Shown here: positions 34,338 to 43,952 of the stretch, piece after piece | How positions within the stretch are numbered: position 1 is the stretch's first letter | How the letters are laid out: each line of letters starts with the position of its first letter | Source of the DNA: Bacteroidia bacterium | Lineage (GTDB): Bacteria > Bacteroidota > Bacteroidia > Cytophagales > Flammeovirgaceae | DNA length: 64,000 nt | Assembly: GCA_030425505.1 (NCBI GenBank) | Contig: JAUIAB010000005.1 | Span: forward strand, 61,139 to 125,138 | Direction: 5' to 3' | Notes under the pieces: generated by a model | What the model was told of the DNA's origin: nothing | The model's input: the letters and a program-made list of their open reading frames with translations, nothing else | The model's database searches: none | Translations under genes and position numbers: made by a program

Positions 34338-34989
34338 AGAAGAACGTAAGAAAAACGGAAGAATATGTTTTCTTGTTCTCTGCGCCTTCTAATATGACTA
34401 TTTCTTTTGGATATAAATCAAAGGTATACCCTGCTTCAAAACCACTCATGCTGTTTTTCATAACGCCCAGTTCAAATATCATAGAAATTTTTCCGCTTAA
34501 CCCTACTTGTACCTCAGCATTGGAAATACTCTCCGAAAAACTTTCAAGCCCAGCACTATAAGGGGTTATAATGCCAAATGCAGGTCCTGTTGAAGCTAAA
34601 GCATTTACTTGTATGCCTCTTTCTCTAGCTTTTTTGAAAAGAACGTATTCCATACCATACATGCTTCTTATGGTAAAGAGGCTGTTTTTTTTATTGTAAA
34701 CAGAAATATTTCCAGTAGATGTATCAAAAAGTCGTTGCTCCTTAGGGTGCTTTACACTTACTGCTTCAACATTGAGCGAGTGATATAAGCGATCTTTAAA
34801 CCTTTTTGAATATCTCAATGTTGCTCCACCAATCAACCCACCGTTTGTATTGAAATTAATACCAAAAGAAAATGATTGATCATGAAGATCGTCTTCTGTT
34901 TGAGTTTTTCTCTGACTTAAAGCTGGGTTGAAAATCATTAATAGTAAAACAAGAACTAATGAACTTCTAAATATATTATTAGGTTTCAT
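34321..34989 (-). CDS. Exported beta-barrel-like protein upstream of lipA
   Basis: A 222-residue protein with a signal peptide (cleavage near NPALSQ, residue 26). The mature part alternates hydrophobic and polar residues in short strands ([21 protein letters not shown] at the start, AGYTFDLYP and SVFLTFFFG at the end), typical of small outer-membrane barrels. No named family is recognised. It overlaps the long form of lipA by 17 bases; the pairing looks like an operon, but any functional link to lipoate is not evident. Confidence 0.75.
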   Translation of the reverse strand: MKPNNIFRSSLVLVLLLMIFNPALSQRKTQTEDDLHDQSFSFGINFNTNGGLIGGATLRYSKRFKDRLYHSLNVEAVSVKHPKEQRLFDTSTGNISVYNKKNSLFTIRSMYGMEYVLFKKARERGIQVNALASTGPAFGIITPYSAGLESFSESISNAEVQVGLSGKISMIFELGVMKNSMSGFEAGYTFDLYPKEIVILEGAENKKTYSSVFLTFFFGGKK

Positions 34990-35050
34990 TTATATAGAAT
35001 TTTTAGTATCCTCCGAATTTGATTAACAAAATTTTTCTAAAAAACATTTA

Positions 35051-35566
35051 GTGCCTATCATGTTTAAGTTTTTCTATATATCAAAAGTACAACTATTTAG
35101 TTTAATACTTTTTTCTGGTCTGTTTATTTCGGGTAAAACAAACGCTCAAGTTTTAGAGATTATCAACTATGAAACCCTCAATAAACATATTGAATCTGCT
35201 TCTGAAGAGGTAAAAGTGTTCAATTTTTGGGCTTCGTGGTGCAAGCCTTGCGTCGAAGAACTGCCTCATTTTAAAGAAGTAGCTGACAAGTATTCTTCTG
35301 TAAAATTTTATTTTATTAGTCTTGACTTTGCTAAAGACAAAGAAAAAGCATCAAAAATTTTGGAAAAAAAAGGAATAGCTTCAAAAGTTTATCTTTTGGA
35401 TGAAATAAATCCTAACTCTTGGATTGATAAAGTAGATAAAACTTGGAGTGGAGCTATACCTGCTACCTTATTCGTAGATAAAAAAAGAAATAAAACATCG
35501 TTTTTTGAGAAATCTTTTTCTCAAGAAGAGCTTATTAAAGAAATTCATAACTTCATTTCTGATTAA
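35051..35566 (+). CDS. TlpA/ResA-like thioredoxin-fold protein
   Basis: A 171-residue exported thiol-disulfide protein. The signal peptide hydrophobic core spans about residues 14-27 with cleavage after TNAQ; the redox motif is FWASWCKPC (Cys64, Cys67); the cis-Pro loop is AIPATLFVD. It probably reduces or isomerises disulfides in the periplasm, for example in cytochrome c assembly; the substrate is not evident. The start is Met1 at 35051 or Met4. Another thioredoxin-fold gene follows after 50 bases, so the two may be an operon. Confidence 0.88.
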   Translation: MPIMFKFFYISKVQLFSLILFSGLFISGKTNAQVLEIINYETLNKHIESASEEVKVFNFWASWCKPCVEELPHFKEVADKYSSVKFYFISLDFAKDKEKASKILEKKGIASKVYLLDEINPNSWIDKVDKTWSGAIPATLFVDKKRNKTSFFEKSFSQEELIKEIHNFISD

Positions 35567-35616
35567 AAGGTTGATAAGATAAATTACCTTATTTGTAAAT
35601 AAATTAAACTATAAAT

Positions 35617-36240
35617 ATGATGACTAAAATCAAACTATTTTTTCTAATAGGTTTAGCTTTTTCTTTCTACTCCTGCTCTGATAGTATGGGAAGCCAAAGT
35701 AAAGAAGGGCTAAAAGTTGGGGATAAGGCAAAGGATTTTTCTTTAAAAAATGTAGATGGCAAAATGATGTCGTTGAAAAGTTTTAAAGATGCCAAAGGGT
35801 ATATAGTTGTATTTACATGCAATGAGTGTCCATATGCTAAGTTATATGAAGATAGAATTATTGCTTTGCATAATAAATATGCTTCTAAGGGTTTTCCTGT
35901 GGTAGCAATTAATCCAAATAATGAAACCATACAACCAGGAGATTCTTTTGAAATGATGCAAGTGCGAGCAAAAAGCAAGGAGTTTCCGTTTCCTTATTTA
36001 AGAGATGAAACGCAGGATATTGCCAGGTTTTATGGGGCTAGAAAAACCCCTCATATTTATTTGTTAAAAAATAACCTTGAAGTAGCTTATATTGGAGGGA
36101 TTGATGATAACCCACAAAACTCAGATAAAGTAGAAGAGCGGTATCTGGAAAATGCTGTAGATGCGTTATTGGCAAACAAAGAAGTTCAGAAAAATGTGAC
36201 TAAAGCAATAGGTTGTACTATTAAATGGAAGGAGAGTTAG
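35617..36240 (+). CDS. Thioredoxin/peroxiredoxin-like lipoprotein
   Basis: A 207-residue protein with a lipoprotein signal (FSFYSC, lipid-modified Cys20) and an AhpC/TSA-like domain: KAKDFSLKNVDGK, then FTCNECPYAK with Cys68 and Cys71, and cis-Pro loop KTPHIYLL. The CxxCP motif placed after the first strand and the C-terminal signature GCTIKWKES are shared with the protein at 51904-52464, so the two are paralogues. Probably anchored in a membrane facing the periplasm. A perfect terminator hairpin begins right after the stop codon. Confidence 0.88.
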   Translation: MMTKIKLFFLIGLAFSFYSCSDSMGSQSKEGLKVGDKAKDFSLKNVDGKMMSLKSFKDAKGYIVVFTCNECPYAKLYEDRIIALHNKYASKGFPVVAINPNNETIQPGDSFEMMQVRAKSKEFPFPYLRDETQDIARFYGARKTPHIYLLKNNLEVAYIGGIDDNPQNSDKVEERYLENAVDALLANKEVQKNVTKAIGCTIKWKES

Positions 36241-36266
36241 AAAAAGGAGTCTTTAGACTCCTTTTT
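36241..36266. terminator. Bidirectional intrinsic terminator
   Basis: AAAAAGGAGTCT, a TT loop, then AGACTCCTTTTT: a perfect 12-pair inverted repeat with A and T tails, filling exactly the 26 bases between two convergent stop codons (36240 and 36267). It can serve both genes. Confidence 0.9.
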
Positions 36267-37670
36267 CTATGGGTTTTGTTTATTAAAGTAATTTATTCTA
36301 TCTATGAAAGCATTTAGATTCTGAGTTTCTGTATCAGGTTTATGCTTTTGAGCTTTTTCAAAAATAGGTTTTGCTTTTGAGTACAAACTCTTAATCTCAG
36401 AAACTAATTTATCAGCTTCTTTTTTATTCTTATACCTACCCATATTATCCATCTCTAACTCATTCAATTTTCTAATTATGTCATTAGCCGAGTTGTAGTA
36501 AATCCCTCCTAAGTTGAGATAAGCATTATAAAATGTATCATCTTGCTCAATAGCTTTTTTATACGCTTCAGCAGCTTTGCTTTGCTGTGTTTTCCACAGG
36601 TCGCTGTCAGGGGTTTTATCTTTTGTATTTTGGGAAACCTGCTCATACATTACTCCTAAAGCAAATAAAAGCTGCTTATCATTAGGTTTTTCTTTAAGAG
36701 AGTTTTCTATAGATGAAATTGCCTCTTCTGCTTTTCCTGTCCTTAGATAAATATTAATTTCTGTGTTTCTCATGTATTCGTCATTGGGGAAGTCTTTTTT
36801 AAACCCTTCAATGATGCTTAAAGCCGTTGTATAAAAATCAGAAACATTCTTTTCTAGAACAGACCTTTTTTCTTCTAATTCTTTACTTAGCTTTTCTACT
36901 TGCGCTTTATTTTTTTCAACGTTCAACTCACTTATTTTCTTAGTATACTCTTCTGTTACTTTCTCTATTTTGTCCTGAACTGAATTGTATTTTTCTTCAG
37001 CTGTTTCCATAGCATACATTAGTTGCCAAGAGTACAAATAAGGCTTTTTAAATCCTTCTTTTAGTAACTCGTTGCTGTATTTGATTACTTTTTCTTTGTC
37101 TTCTAAGTCATATGCAAATTGAGCAGCATAGCTCATAGCCAGTGTATCTTTTGGCATAATCATTAGTGCTTTTTCTGCATATGCCATGGCATCTTCCATA
37201 TTCTGGTTATTGTAAGCCTCTGCAGACATATTGATTAACCCTGCATAAAACTGTTCTTTCGTTGGAGGTAAAAGGCCTGCTGCTAAATTATTTGGGTCTG
37301 CACCACCTTCTTTTATCATAGTTGCTTGCGATGACTTAGGGTATTCTTTTAATACCATATCATATGCTTTCATAGCAGTTTTGATTGGGGTTTCATCCAG
37401 AGATTTGTACTTATCTTCTTTAGATAGTGCTATTGCTTGGTATACTTTACCTTTGACATACAAGGTGTTTACTTTGGGGACTAATTCTTTACCTTTCTTT
37501 TTTAGTTTAGCTATCTCGGCTGCTTCTACAGCGTCTACTTCTTTTTTAGCTTCGGCTAACTTTCCCTCAGCTAGATAGTTTTCTGCTTTTGGTAAACTAC
37601 CCTTGTAGTCTTGAGCTAAGGTTTGCGAAATCGCAATAAATGAAATTAGACTAAATAGTAATGTCTTCAT
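36267..37670 (-). CDS. Exported TPR-repeat protein
   Basis: A 467-residue protein with a signal peptide (cleavage after TLAQ, residue 19). Helical TPR-type repeats follow, for example AENYLAEGKLAEAKKEVDAV, AYNNQNMEDAMAYAEKALMI, IYLRTGKAEEAISSIENSLK and AYKKAIEQDDTFYNAYLNLG. A charged coiled-coil segment (about 220-270) interrupts the repeats. Probably periplasmic, a scaffold for protein interactions; no enzymatic motif. Expression likely starts from a promoter at 37735-37742. It shares the bidirectional terminator at 36241-36266 with the convergent gene. Confidence 0.85.
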   Translation of the reverse strand: MKTLLFSLISFIAISQTLAQDYKGSLPKAENYLAEGKLAEAKKEVDAVEAAEIAKLKKKGKELVPKVNTLYVKGKVYQAIALSKEDKYKSLDETPIKTAMKAYDMVLKEYPKSSQATMIKEGGADPNNLAAGLLPPTKEQFYAGLINMSAEAYNNQNMEDAMAYAEKALMIMPKDTLAMSYAAQFAYDLEDKEKVIKYSNELLKEGFKKPYLYSWQLMYAMETAEEKYNSVQDKIEKVTEEYTKKISELNVEKNKAQVEKLSKELEEKRSVLEKNVSDFYTTALSIIEGFKKDFPNDEYMRNTEINIYLRTGKAEEAISSIENSLKEKPNDKQLLFALGVMYEQVSQNTKDKTPDSDLWKTQQSKAAEAYKKAIEQDDTFYNAYLNLGGIYYNSANDIIRKLNELEMDNMGRYKNKKEADKLVSEIKSLYSKAKPIFEKAQKHKPDTETQNLNAFIDRINYFNKQNP

Positions 37671-37734
37671 ACAGTTAAAATATTTGAATTAATAACGGTT
37701 TAAGTGATTAATGTATTATGATTAAATTTTAGAG

Positions 37735-37742
37735 CAAAGTAA
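37735..37742 (-). promoter_or_regulatory. Candidate -7 promoter element of the TPR gene
   Basis: On the minus strand the region reads AATATTACTTTGCTCTAAAA, nearly identical to AATATACCTTTGCTCTAAAA around the promoter at 6228-6247. TTACTTTG matches TAnnTTTG except at the second base. No -33 TTTG is visible. The rest of the 298-base gap 37671-37968 shows nothing else. Confidence 0.4.
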
Positions 37743-37968
37743 TATTTTTTTATAGAAAACTGTAAAAATTACACAAGATCTATGAAATAATACTGATTAA
37801 GGTATTGTATTTAACATTGAAAATAGCAAGTATTAGTATATTGAGGGTTATGGTACTAAGGAGTTAGCAATAAACTTTACAGACATTTGTGAGGAAAGGT
37901 TAATCATTGCATATCAAACAATTAGGCTCTCTTTTTCATATAAATGGAAAGCGATCAGTCAATCGCCT

Positions 37969-40900
37969 TTAAAAACTTCTATCTAGCCAAGAGTTTCTTT
38001 TATTGATTTTAAGATCCTGAAGGAGAGATGACTTTACACCAATTTCAAAGGTGTAAGATTGTCTTGGGCCAAAAGGAACCCAGGTCAAATTCATTTGCCA
38101 GCAATGAAGGTCTCTGTGTATACTTATAGTAGTCATAGAAAGTTCTTTCTTCTCAAAATCATACCCAGACCTATAGCTTATCTTCCATTTGGGCGTTAAA
38201 CTAAAATCTCCGTTAAAGGTTAAGGTCTGAACTACTTTAGAGTCTAAAAAGCCAGTTTTAGTATAATTTATATTATAGTTAAGACTTAAACTCCATGGAA
38301 TACTAAAGTCAACATATAAATTAGGGTTATTTGCTATATCCTCTAAAACTTGCTGTTCTATTTCAGTTAAATTTTCATCATCTACTTCCTCTTTTAATGA
38401 GGGTTTAGAGTTTTTACTTTTTGAAGAAGGTGGTTTAAGTTGTATTGATGCAGCTACCCTTGCTTGTTTTAATTGACCTATTCCATTTCCTTTTTGCCAA
38501 GCATAAAACCTGGATCTATATTGACTAGTTACCTTATTAGTTTCAGGGTCTCTTCCAGTAATTTCGTAATGATAAGGGTCTAAAGCACTACTAAAATTAA
38601 GAGTTAGCTTGTTGAATAGTTTTGTTCTTGCAGAAATACTTATATCAGATAAGTTTATTGAGTCTGCTACAAAATTATATCCCGAACTGAAGTTGAAATT
38701 ATCTAAGATGGTTATCTTTTTCATTTGTTGGGTAGAGTCTTTTTTATCCTTTACTTTCATTTCTAGCTGATTATTAAGGCTAAAGGAAAGGCTAGCGCTT
38801 TTATTTGTAGATGGACCACCCATATTTCCCCCATGTACTCTTGATACTTTTCTTGTCGTGCCTGTACTGTCTACTTGAACCTCTTGAAATAGGTTAAATA
38901 AAGGATCTGAAAAATCAGGAGTAAAACTTGCGCTTATATTAGGTCGCATCATGTGGCGAATGACTGTACCGTTTTTAAAAGCATACATACCATACAAAGT
39001 TGTTGACAACCCAGCGCTTGCGCTAAAATTATAAGCCCTTCCAAGTGTAGAAATGGTATCTACTTTAACTGCATTCTCTTCTTCCAGCCAGGTAAAATCA
39101 TACTTATAAGGATACCAGTATTCTGTATAGTTGATACTTGGGCTAAAACTCAAGAACTTTAATATGGTCGCACTAGATGAAATAGGTATTCTATGTACAC
39201 CACCATAAGTAAAATTTTTTAATACTTGAGGAAACTCTCTAAAGAAATCTAAGGTATCAGGCTCACTGTCTGTATCTTGAGTATCTGGTTGGTAGATATT
39301 GCTAAAAGGAAACCTCCCGCTAGATTTTGGAGCATTAGTTACTTCTCCTTTAGAGTTAAAAGTATAAGAAAAGTTAAGTTGTTTTAATAGCCCTTTTCCA
39401 GAAGATCCTTTCTTCTGAAATGGGTTTACCCTACTCATAGTTAGGTTAGCTTCAGGGTTGAGAGTAACAATATTGGTAAGAGTATTTTGGTTATGCCTTA
39501 AGTTAGCACTGAAAGAAAAAGGAGTTCCCTGAAATGTTTTATTGTAGCTGATATTTGAATTAAAAGTAGCAGAGAGATAGTTGTCAAGATTCGTAGAGTT
39601 ATTTCTGTTATAAGTACTAGTTCCTGCATTTACATTAGCTGAAAACCTGGAAGATTTTTTGGTTTGAGGAGAATGAGACCACCTCAACCAGTAGTCTGTA
39701 GTAATATCTTTAGTGAGGTCATTATTTTCTCTTACTACATTTCTTAAGCTTAAGTTAAGATTCCCGTTGTATGCATATCTTTTTTTATAGTTAGCATCAA
39801 AAGTTCCTCCCCATCCACCAAGACTGTAAATTTCTCCGATGAACTTTAACCCTACATAATCGTTTACTGCCCAATAAAAACCTCCATTTCTTAAAAAGAA
39901 ACCACGATCAGCAGATTCTCCATACTGAGGAACGATAATTCCTGAAGTTCTTTTATTGGAAGCAGGGAAAAGACCGAAAGGTAAACCCAATGGAAGAGGA
40001 ACACCATTGATTTCCAGGTTTGCAGGCCCAGAGATCACATACTTATTAACGGCTGTTTTTATTTTTTTAGATCGAATACCATAATGAGGTTCAGTATTAT
40101 CACAAGTTGTATAGATATTATTTTTCATAAATAGGACATCATCAGGTGTTTTTTTTACAGTTTCACTTCTTACTAAGCCATCGCCTTGCTCTGTTACAAT
40201 ACCTTTAATTATACCCTTTTCTGTTTTGTAGTTGTAAGTGATTTCTTCAGCGTTATAAACTACGGATTCTTCAGTAAATACAGGTAAACCACCCCATTGT
40301 CCGGTACTATCTTGCTTACCATATGCTTTGACTAAACTTTTATCATAGCTTATTTCTATAATTTCAGCTTCTAACTTTTTATTTCCATATATCACTTCGG
40401 CCTTTCCTTCCAAGTACATTTTTTGGTTGGCAGCATCAAACTGCTGTTTTTCTGCATTGTAATCTATGGTAGTTTGTACCTGAGTCGTTGTTGATTTTAC
40501 TTTTTCTTCAACTTCAATGTTTTTAGATGTGTTTTTCTGATTTACAATTAGTTCTTCTAACTCTTCAAAGAAAGCAAAGCCATCATAGTTTTCTTCTGAG
40601 TCCACTAAAGTTAACCAGTATATGAGGTTTGTTAATGCTTCTGCATTGGCAGGAGAGTTGAATAAGTTTAAGATTTCTGCAGAAGATATTTGTGAAGTAG
40701 TGTCCTGTAAAGAGTTTAGTCCATCAGATAATTGATTAATAGTTTGAACAGCCTCAGGATTAACTATAAGCTCGGAAGTTCGAAGCCATAGGTCTTTATC
40801 ATTTTGGAGCGTATCCTCTAAGGTTTTCATTAGTGAAATAGTCTTAGCCCAATACTCAGTCTTTGGCTTCCCAGTAATTTTTTCTAATGATTTTCTTAAG

Positions 40901-41199
40901 TTTTTTACACTTTTAATGTAATTATCATAAGGAGATACAACTATTTTTAAAGAATCTTTTCCAAGCCTTTTTGAAGTGCTATTTTCCTTTTTTTCTTTTA
41001 ATTGTTTTTGTGTAGAGTCTTTTTTTGTAAGAATACTGTTAATTACAGTCTTTTCTTCTTTTTTTTCTAGCTCCTCCTTTTTATTGACAAAAGTAGAGTC
41101 AGAGTTACTTACATTATTTTTTTTACTTGTAATTGGCTTTTTCTGGCAAGAAAACACTAATAATACACCAAAAATTAGGAGTAGACCAGTTACTCTCAA
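37969..41199 (-). CDS. lptD: LptD-like LPS assembly protein with long N-terminal extension
   Basis: LptD inserts LPS into the outer leaflet. Residues about 240-350 resemble the OstA/LptA-like domain (AANQKMYLEGKAEVIYGNKK, then VVYNAEEITYNYKTEKGIIKG). Next comes the LptD barrel start (DNTEPHYGIRSKKIK, GVPLPLGLPFGLFP, GIIVPQYGESADRGFFLRNG), and the protein ends with barrel strands. Total length 1076. The first 18 residues read as a lipoprotein signal (LLVFSC, Cys18), followed by about 220 residues of charged, Lys/Glu-rich sequence absent from classical LptD. A lipidated LptD would be unusual; a normal signal peptide misread by eye is possible. KdsA at 10.3 kb shows that LPS is made. Confidence 0.85.
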   Translation of the reverse strand: MRVTGLLLIFGVLLVFSCQKKPITSKKNNVSNSDSTFVNKKEELEKKEEKTVINSILTKKDSTQKQLKEKKENSTSKRLGKDSLKIVVSPYDNYIKSVKNLRKSLEKITGKPKTEYWAKTISLMKTLEDTLQNDKDLWLRTSELIVNPEAVQTINQLSDGLNSLQDTTSQISSAEILNLFNSPANAEALTNLIYWLTLVDSEENYDGFAFFEELEELIVNQKNTSKNIEVEEKVKSTTTQVQTTIDYNAEKQQFDAANQKMYLEGKAEVIYGNKKLEAEIIEISYDKSLVKAYGKQDSTGQWGGLPVFTEESVVYNAEEITYNYKTEKGIIKGIVTEQGDGLVRSETVKKTPDDVLFMKNNIYTTCDNTEPHYGIRSKKIKTAVNKYVISGPANLEINGVPLPLGLPFGLFPASNKRTSGIIVPQYGESADRGFFLRNGGFYWAVNDYVGLKFIGEIYSLGGWGGTFDANYKKRYAYNGNLNLSLRNVVRENNDLTKDITTDYWLRWSHSPQTKKSSRFSANVNAGTSTYNRNNSTNLDNYLSATFNSNISYNKTFQGTPFSFSANLRHNQNTLTNIVTLNPEANLTMSRVNPFQKKGSSGKGLLKQLNFSYTFNSKGEVTNAPKSSGRFPFSNIYQPDTQDTDSEPDTLDFFREFPQVLKNFTYGGVHRIPISSSATILKFLSFSPSINYTEYWYPYKYDFTWLEEENAVKVDTISTLGRAYNFSASAGLSTTLYGMYAFKNGTVIRHMMRPNISASFTPDFSDPLFNLFQEVQVDSTGTTRKVSRVHGGNMGGPSTNKSASLSFSLNNQLEMKVKDKKDSTQQMKKITILDNFNFSSGYNFVADSINLSDISISARTKLFNKLTLNFSSALDPYHYEITGRDPETNKVTSQYRSRFYAWQKGNGIGQLKQARVAASIQLKPPSSKSKNSKPSLKEEVDDENLTEIEQQVLEDIANNPNLYVDFSIPWSLSLNYNINYTKTGFLDSKVVQTLTFNGDFSLTPKWKISYRSGYDFEKKELSMTTISIHRDLHCWQMNLTWVPFGPRQSYTFEIGVKSSLLQDLKINKRNSWLDRSF

Positions 41200-41616
41200 T
41201 TTTTTTGAGCGATATAATGATTTTCTCTGAATTATTTTGAAATTTATGAAAGGTTAAAATTACCAGTCATATATGAATTTAATTGCCTAATGTTAAGATT
41301 TTTCTTTGCTTTAACTATTTTAACTGGTCTTTTTTATAAACTATCTTTTACTTAAAATCGGGTTATAGTGTAATTGACCTTAGTAACAGTAAAAATGATT
41401 TGAGTTTTTAGATATTATTTCTCAAAAAAAAGTATGCATTAGATATCTAGAAGAAACTGAAAGTAGTTCTTAATTCTTTCTTCTAATATAAGGACTCGTT
41501 TGAACTCAAGTATTGGTAAATAGCTAGCAATAGGAATTTATAAAGCTACTAGATTATAAGAGTCTCTAGGAGGTGTTTTTTAGGCATAGCTTATATTTTT
41601 TTCTTAAAACCATTAA
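41200..41616. other. Gene-free stretch, nothing recognised
   Basis: This 417-base AT-rich gap between two minus-strand genes contains only very short frames (a 21-codon hydrophobic one from 41289 is probably chance). No clear promoter, hairpin or repeat was found; it presumably contains the upstream region of the LptD-like gene. Confidence 0.6.
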
Positions 41617-42240
41617 TTATACTAGTATAATTATGCCTATGACTATTCCCATAATGCTTCCCCATAAAACTTGTCCAATGCTATGTTTTTTCAGTAAAAC
41701 TCTTGAATAACAAACTAATAATAAAGCAATAAATGCTCCTAAGACGGTTAATATAAAGTTTATGGTATTAGCATTAAAAGAGAGGATCATTATACTTGTG
41801 CCAAGGGCATTTCCAAGAGTTGCAGCATGTACACTTATTTTATATTTTAAGTTAATAATTAAAAGTATGGATAGGGATATGACCATACCAGCTTGAATTG
41901 CTATTATTTTCTGAGGTGCGTAACTAAGTAAAAAAGTTAATGTTACCCAGAAAATTAATATTAGTGTAGAAACTAAATAGGGTATCAAACGATCTTTTCT
42001 CTTCTCAAGCTCTATATCTTCAATTTTATTTGCTTTTTTAAGAAAATAAACAAACAAAGCAGGTAATACTACAGTAAACAACAGAGTAAACAAAATAAAC
42101 TGTGTACTAAGTTGATGATTGGTGGTTTTTTGAATTGTGTAAAAAAGAAATGTAGGGATAAAAATTGGGTGAAAGATAATCGAAATAATTTGCGCTAAGT
42201 ATTCACTTTTTCTGGGTATTCTTTTTAGTTTTTTTTGCAA
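41617..42240 (-). CDS. PAP2-like integral membrane protein
   Basis: A 207-residue protein with about six hydrophobic spans. Weak PAP2 (type 2 phosphatidic acid phosphatase) features are visible: a loop with KRKDRLIPY, the segment KISVHAA in place of PSGH, and the C-terminal SRVLLKKHSIGQVLWGSIMG in place of SRxxxxxHxxxD, with Gln instead of the catalytic Asp. It may therefore be a PAP2-fold protein with altered activity. It ends the minus-strand run behind rpoN, with 5 bases between the two genes, so they are probably co-transcribed. The substrate, if any, would be a lipid phosphate. Confidence 0.65.
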   Translation of the reverse strand: MQKKLKRIPRKSEYLAQIISIIFHPIFIPTFLFYTIQKTTNHQLSTQFILFTLLFTVVLPALFVYFLKKANKIEDIELEKRKDRLIPYLVSTLILIFWVTLTFLLSYAPQKIIAIQAGMVISLSILLIINLKYKISVHAATLGNALGTSIMILSFNANTINFILTVLGAFIALLLVCYSRVLLKKHSIGQVLWGSIMGIVIGIIILV

Positions 42241-42245
42241 GAGTG

Positions 42246-43694
42246 CTAAAGTGATTTTCTTAACCTAGCTACAGGTATATTGAGTTGTTCTCTGTATTTT
42301 GCAACAGTTCTTCTGGCGATATTATACCCTTTAAGCTTTAGAAGCTTTTCTATTTTTTCATCCGATAGGGGTTTTGTTTTATCTTCGTTCTGGATGATTT
42401 CTTTTAGAATATGCTTTACTTCCCGGCTGCTAACATCTATTCCTTCATCTGTAGAGATACCTTCAGAGAAGAAGAATTTGAGAGGAAAAACTCCAAAGTC
42501 TGTTTGTACAGCTTTGCTATTAGCCACTCTCGATACAGTAGAAATATCCATATCTATCTTGTGAGCAATATCCTTTAAAATCATAGGCTTAAGATTACTT
42601 TCATCACCAGATGTAAAAAATGCTTTTTGATGCTCAACTATCGCTCGCATTGTTTTTAAAAGAGTTTCTTGTCGCTGTTTTATAGCATCAATAAACCACT
42701 TTGCTGCATCTAATTTTTGCTTTACAAAAGTTACAGTTTGCTTAAGCTTCTTGTCTTTCTTTTTACTTTTAGAATAAGCGTCAATCATATCTGCATACGA
42801 TTGGCTTACTTTTAAGTAAGGCGCATTCTTCGCATTTAATATGATTTCTAGCCTTCCATTTATTTCTTTCAAAATAAAATCAGGCGTTAATATTTGCGAT
42901 TTTTCTAAAACACTTTGATAACCTCCTGGCTTTGGGTTAAGTTTTAGGATAGTTTCTACAGCAGCCTTAAGTTCTTCCTGATTTATCTCAAGTTTCTTCT
43001 GAATTTTCTCATAATGTTTTTTCTTAAACTCTTCGAAACAAAGCATTACAATTTTATATGCTAATTTTACTTTAGAGTCTTCCAGGTTTTTTCTTTTAAG
43101 TTGTATAGCAAGGCACTCTTGTAAATTTCTAGCCCCAATTCCGGGGGGATCTAATAATTGAACTTTTTTGAGAACTTCTTCAATTTCTTCTGGAGTAATA
43201 TCTATATTTTGTGAAAAGGCTAAATCGTTAACTATTGAGTCTAAAGGTCTTGTTATATAGCCCTCATCATCTATGCTGCCAACAAGTTGTTTTCCGATGG
43301 TTTCCTGCTTTTCATCTAATTTTAAGAAGCTTAGCTGATTTATTAGATTATCTAATAAAGATTGAGTAGTAGGGATTGGCATTTCTCTTTCATCATCATC
43401 AAAAGAGCCATCACCCTGCATTTTATACCCATTTATTTCATCTGAGTTTACATAATCACTTAAGTTGATTTCTTCTATGGCTTCTAGCGACTCTTCTTCT
43501 AAGTTGACATCATCTTCTAGTTCTGATTCTTTTTGCTCCTCTTCTCTTCCTTCTTCCAATACGGGATTAGACTCTAGTTCTTCTTCAATTCTTGAGCTCA
43601 ACTCTGCCGTAGGTATTTGCAAAAGTTTTATGAACTGAATCTGTTGTGGCGATAGCTTTTGTGTTAAAGCTTGTGTTAAATTTAGTTTTTGCAT
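42246..43694 (-). CDS. rpoN: RNA polymerase sigma-54 factor
   Basis: Sigma-54 directs polymerase to -24/-12 promoters and needs an AAA+ activator. The 482-residue protein has region I (QALTQKLSPQQIQFIKLLQI and SNPVLEEG), an acidic region II, the core-binding and helix-turn-helix domains (DIAHKIDMDISTVSRVANSK) and the C-terminal RpoN box region (IARRTVAKYREQLNIPVARLR). No bEBP activator gene is nearby. Downstream it is tightly coupled to the PAP2-like gene. The divergent murF start is 258 bases away. Confidence 0.96.
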   Translation of the reverse strand: MQKLNLTQALTQKLSPQQIQFIKLLQIPTAELSSRIEEELESNPVLEEGREEEQKESELEDDVNLEEESLEAIEEINLSDYVNSDEINGYKMQGDGSFDDDEREMPIPTTQSLLDNLINQLSFLKLDEKQETIGKQLVGSIDDEGYITRPLDSIVNDLAFSQNIDITPEEIEEVLKKVQLLDPPGIGARNLQECLAIQLKRKNLEDSKVKLAYKIVMLCFEEFKKKHYEKIQKKLEINQEELKAAVETILKLNPKPGGYQSVLEKSQILTPDFILKEINGRLEIILNAKNAPYLKVSQSYADMIDAYSKSKKKDKKLKQTVTFVKQKLDAAKWFIDAIKQRQETLLKTMRAIVEHQKAFFTSGDESNLKPMILKDIAHKIDMDISTVSRVANSKAVQTDFGVFPLKFFFSEGISTDEGIDVSSREVKHILKEIIQNEDKTKPLSDEKIEKLLKLKGYNIARRTVAKYREQLNIPVARLRKSL

Positions 43695-43952
43695 AGAGAT
43701 AGTTAGTCTTTCATCCCAAATTTATTATTTGTTTAGAAGTTAATTTAATATCCACTCTTCTTAACTAAAAAGAGTTTTTAGCTATATCAAGTATTAAACG
43801 GTAATTTTACAAAATAGATTTAATGCGTAATATATTTAGAATAAATTTTTAAATAGAATTTAATGAGGAAGCCGTACATTAAACACTTCTATTTTCTGAA
43901 AGAAACAATCAAAGAGTAATAATTTAATGTAGTTTGGAGATAAATTAATGTA

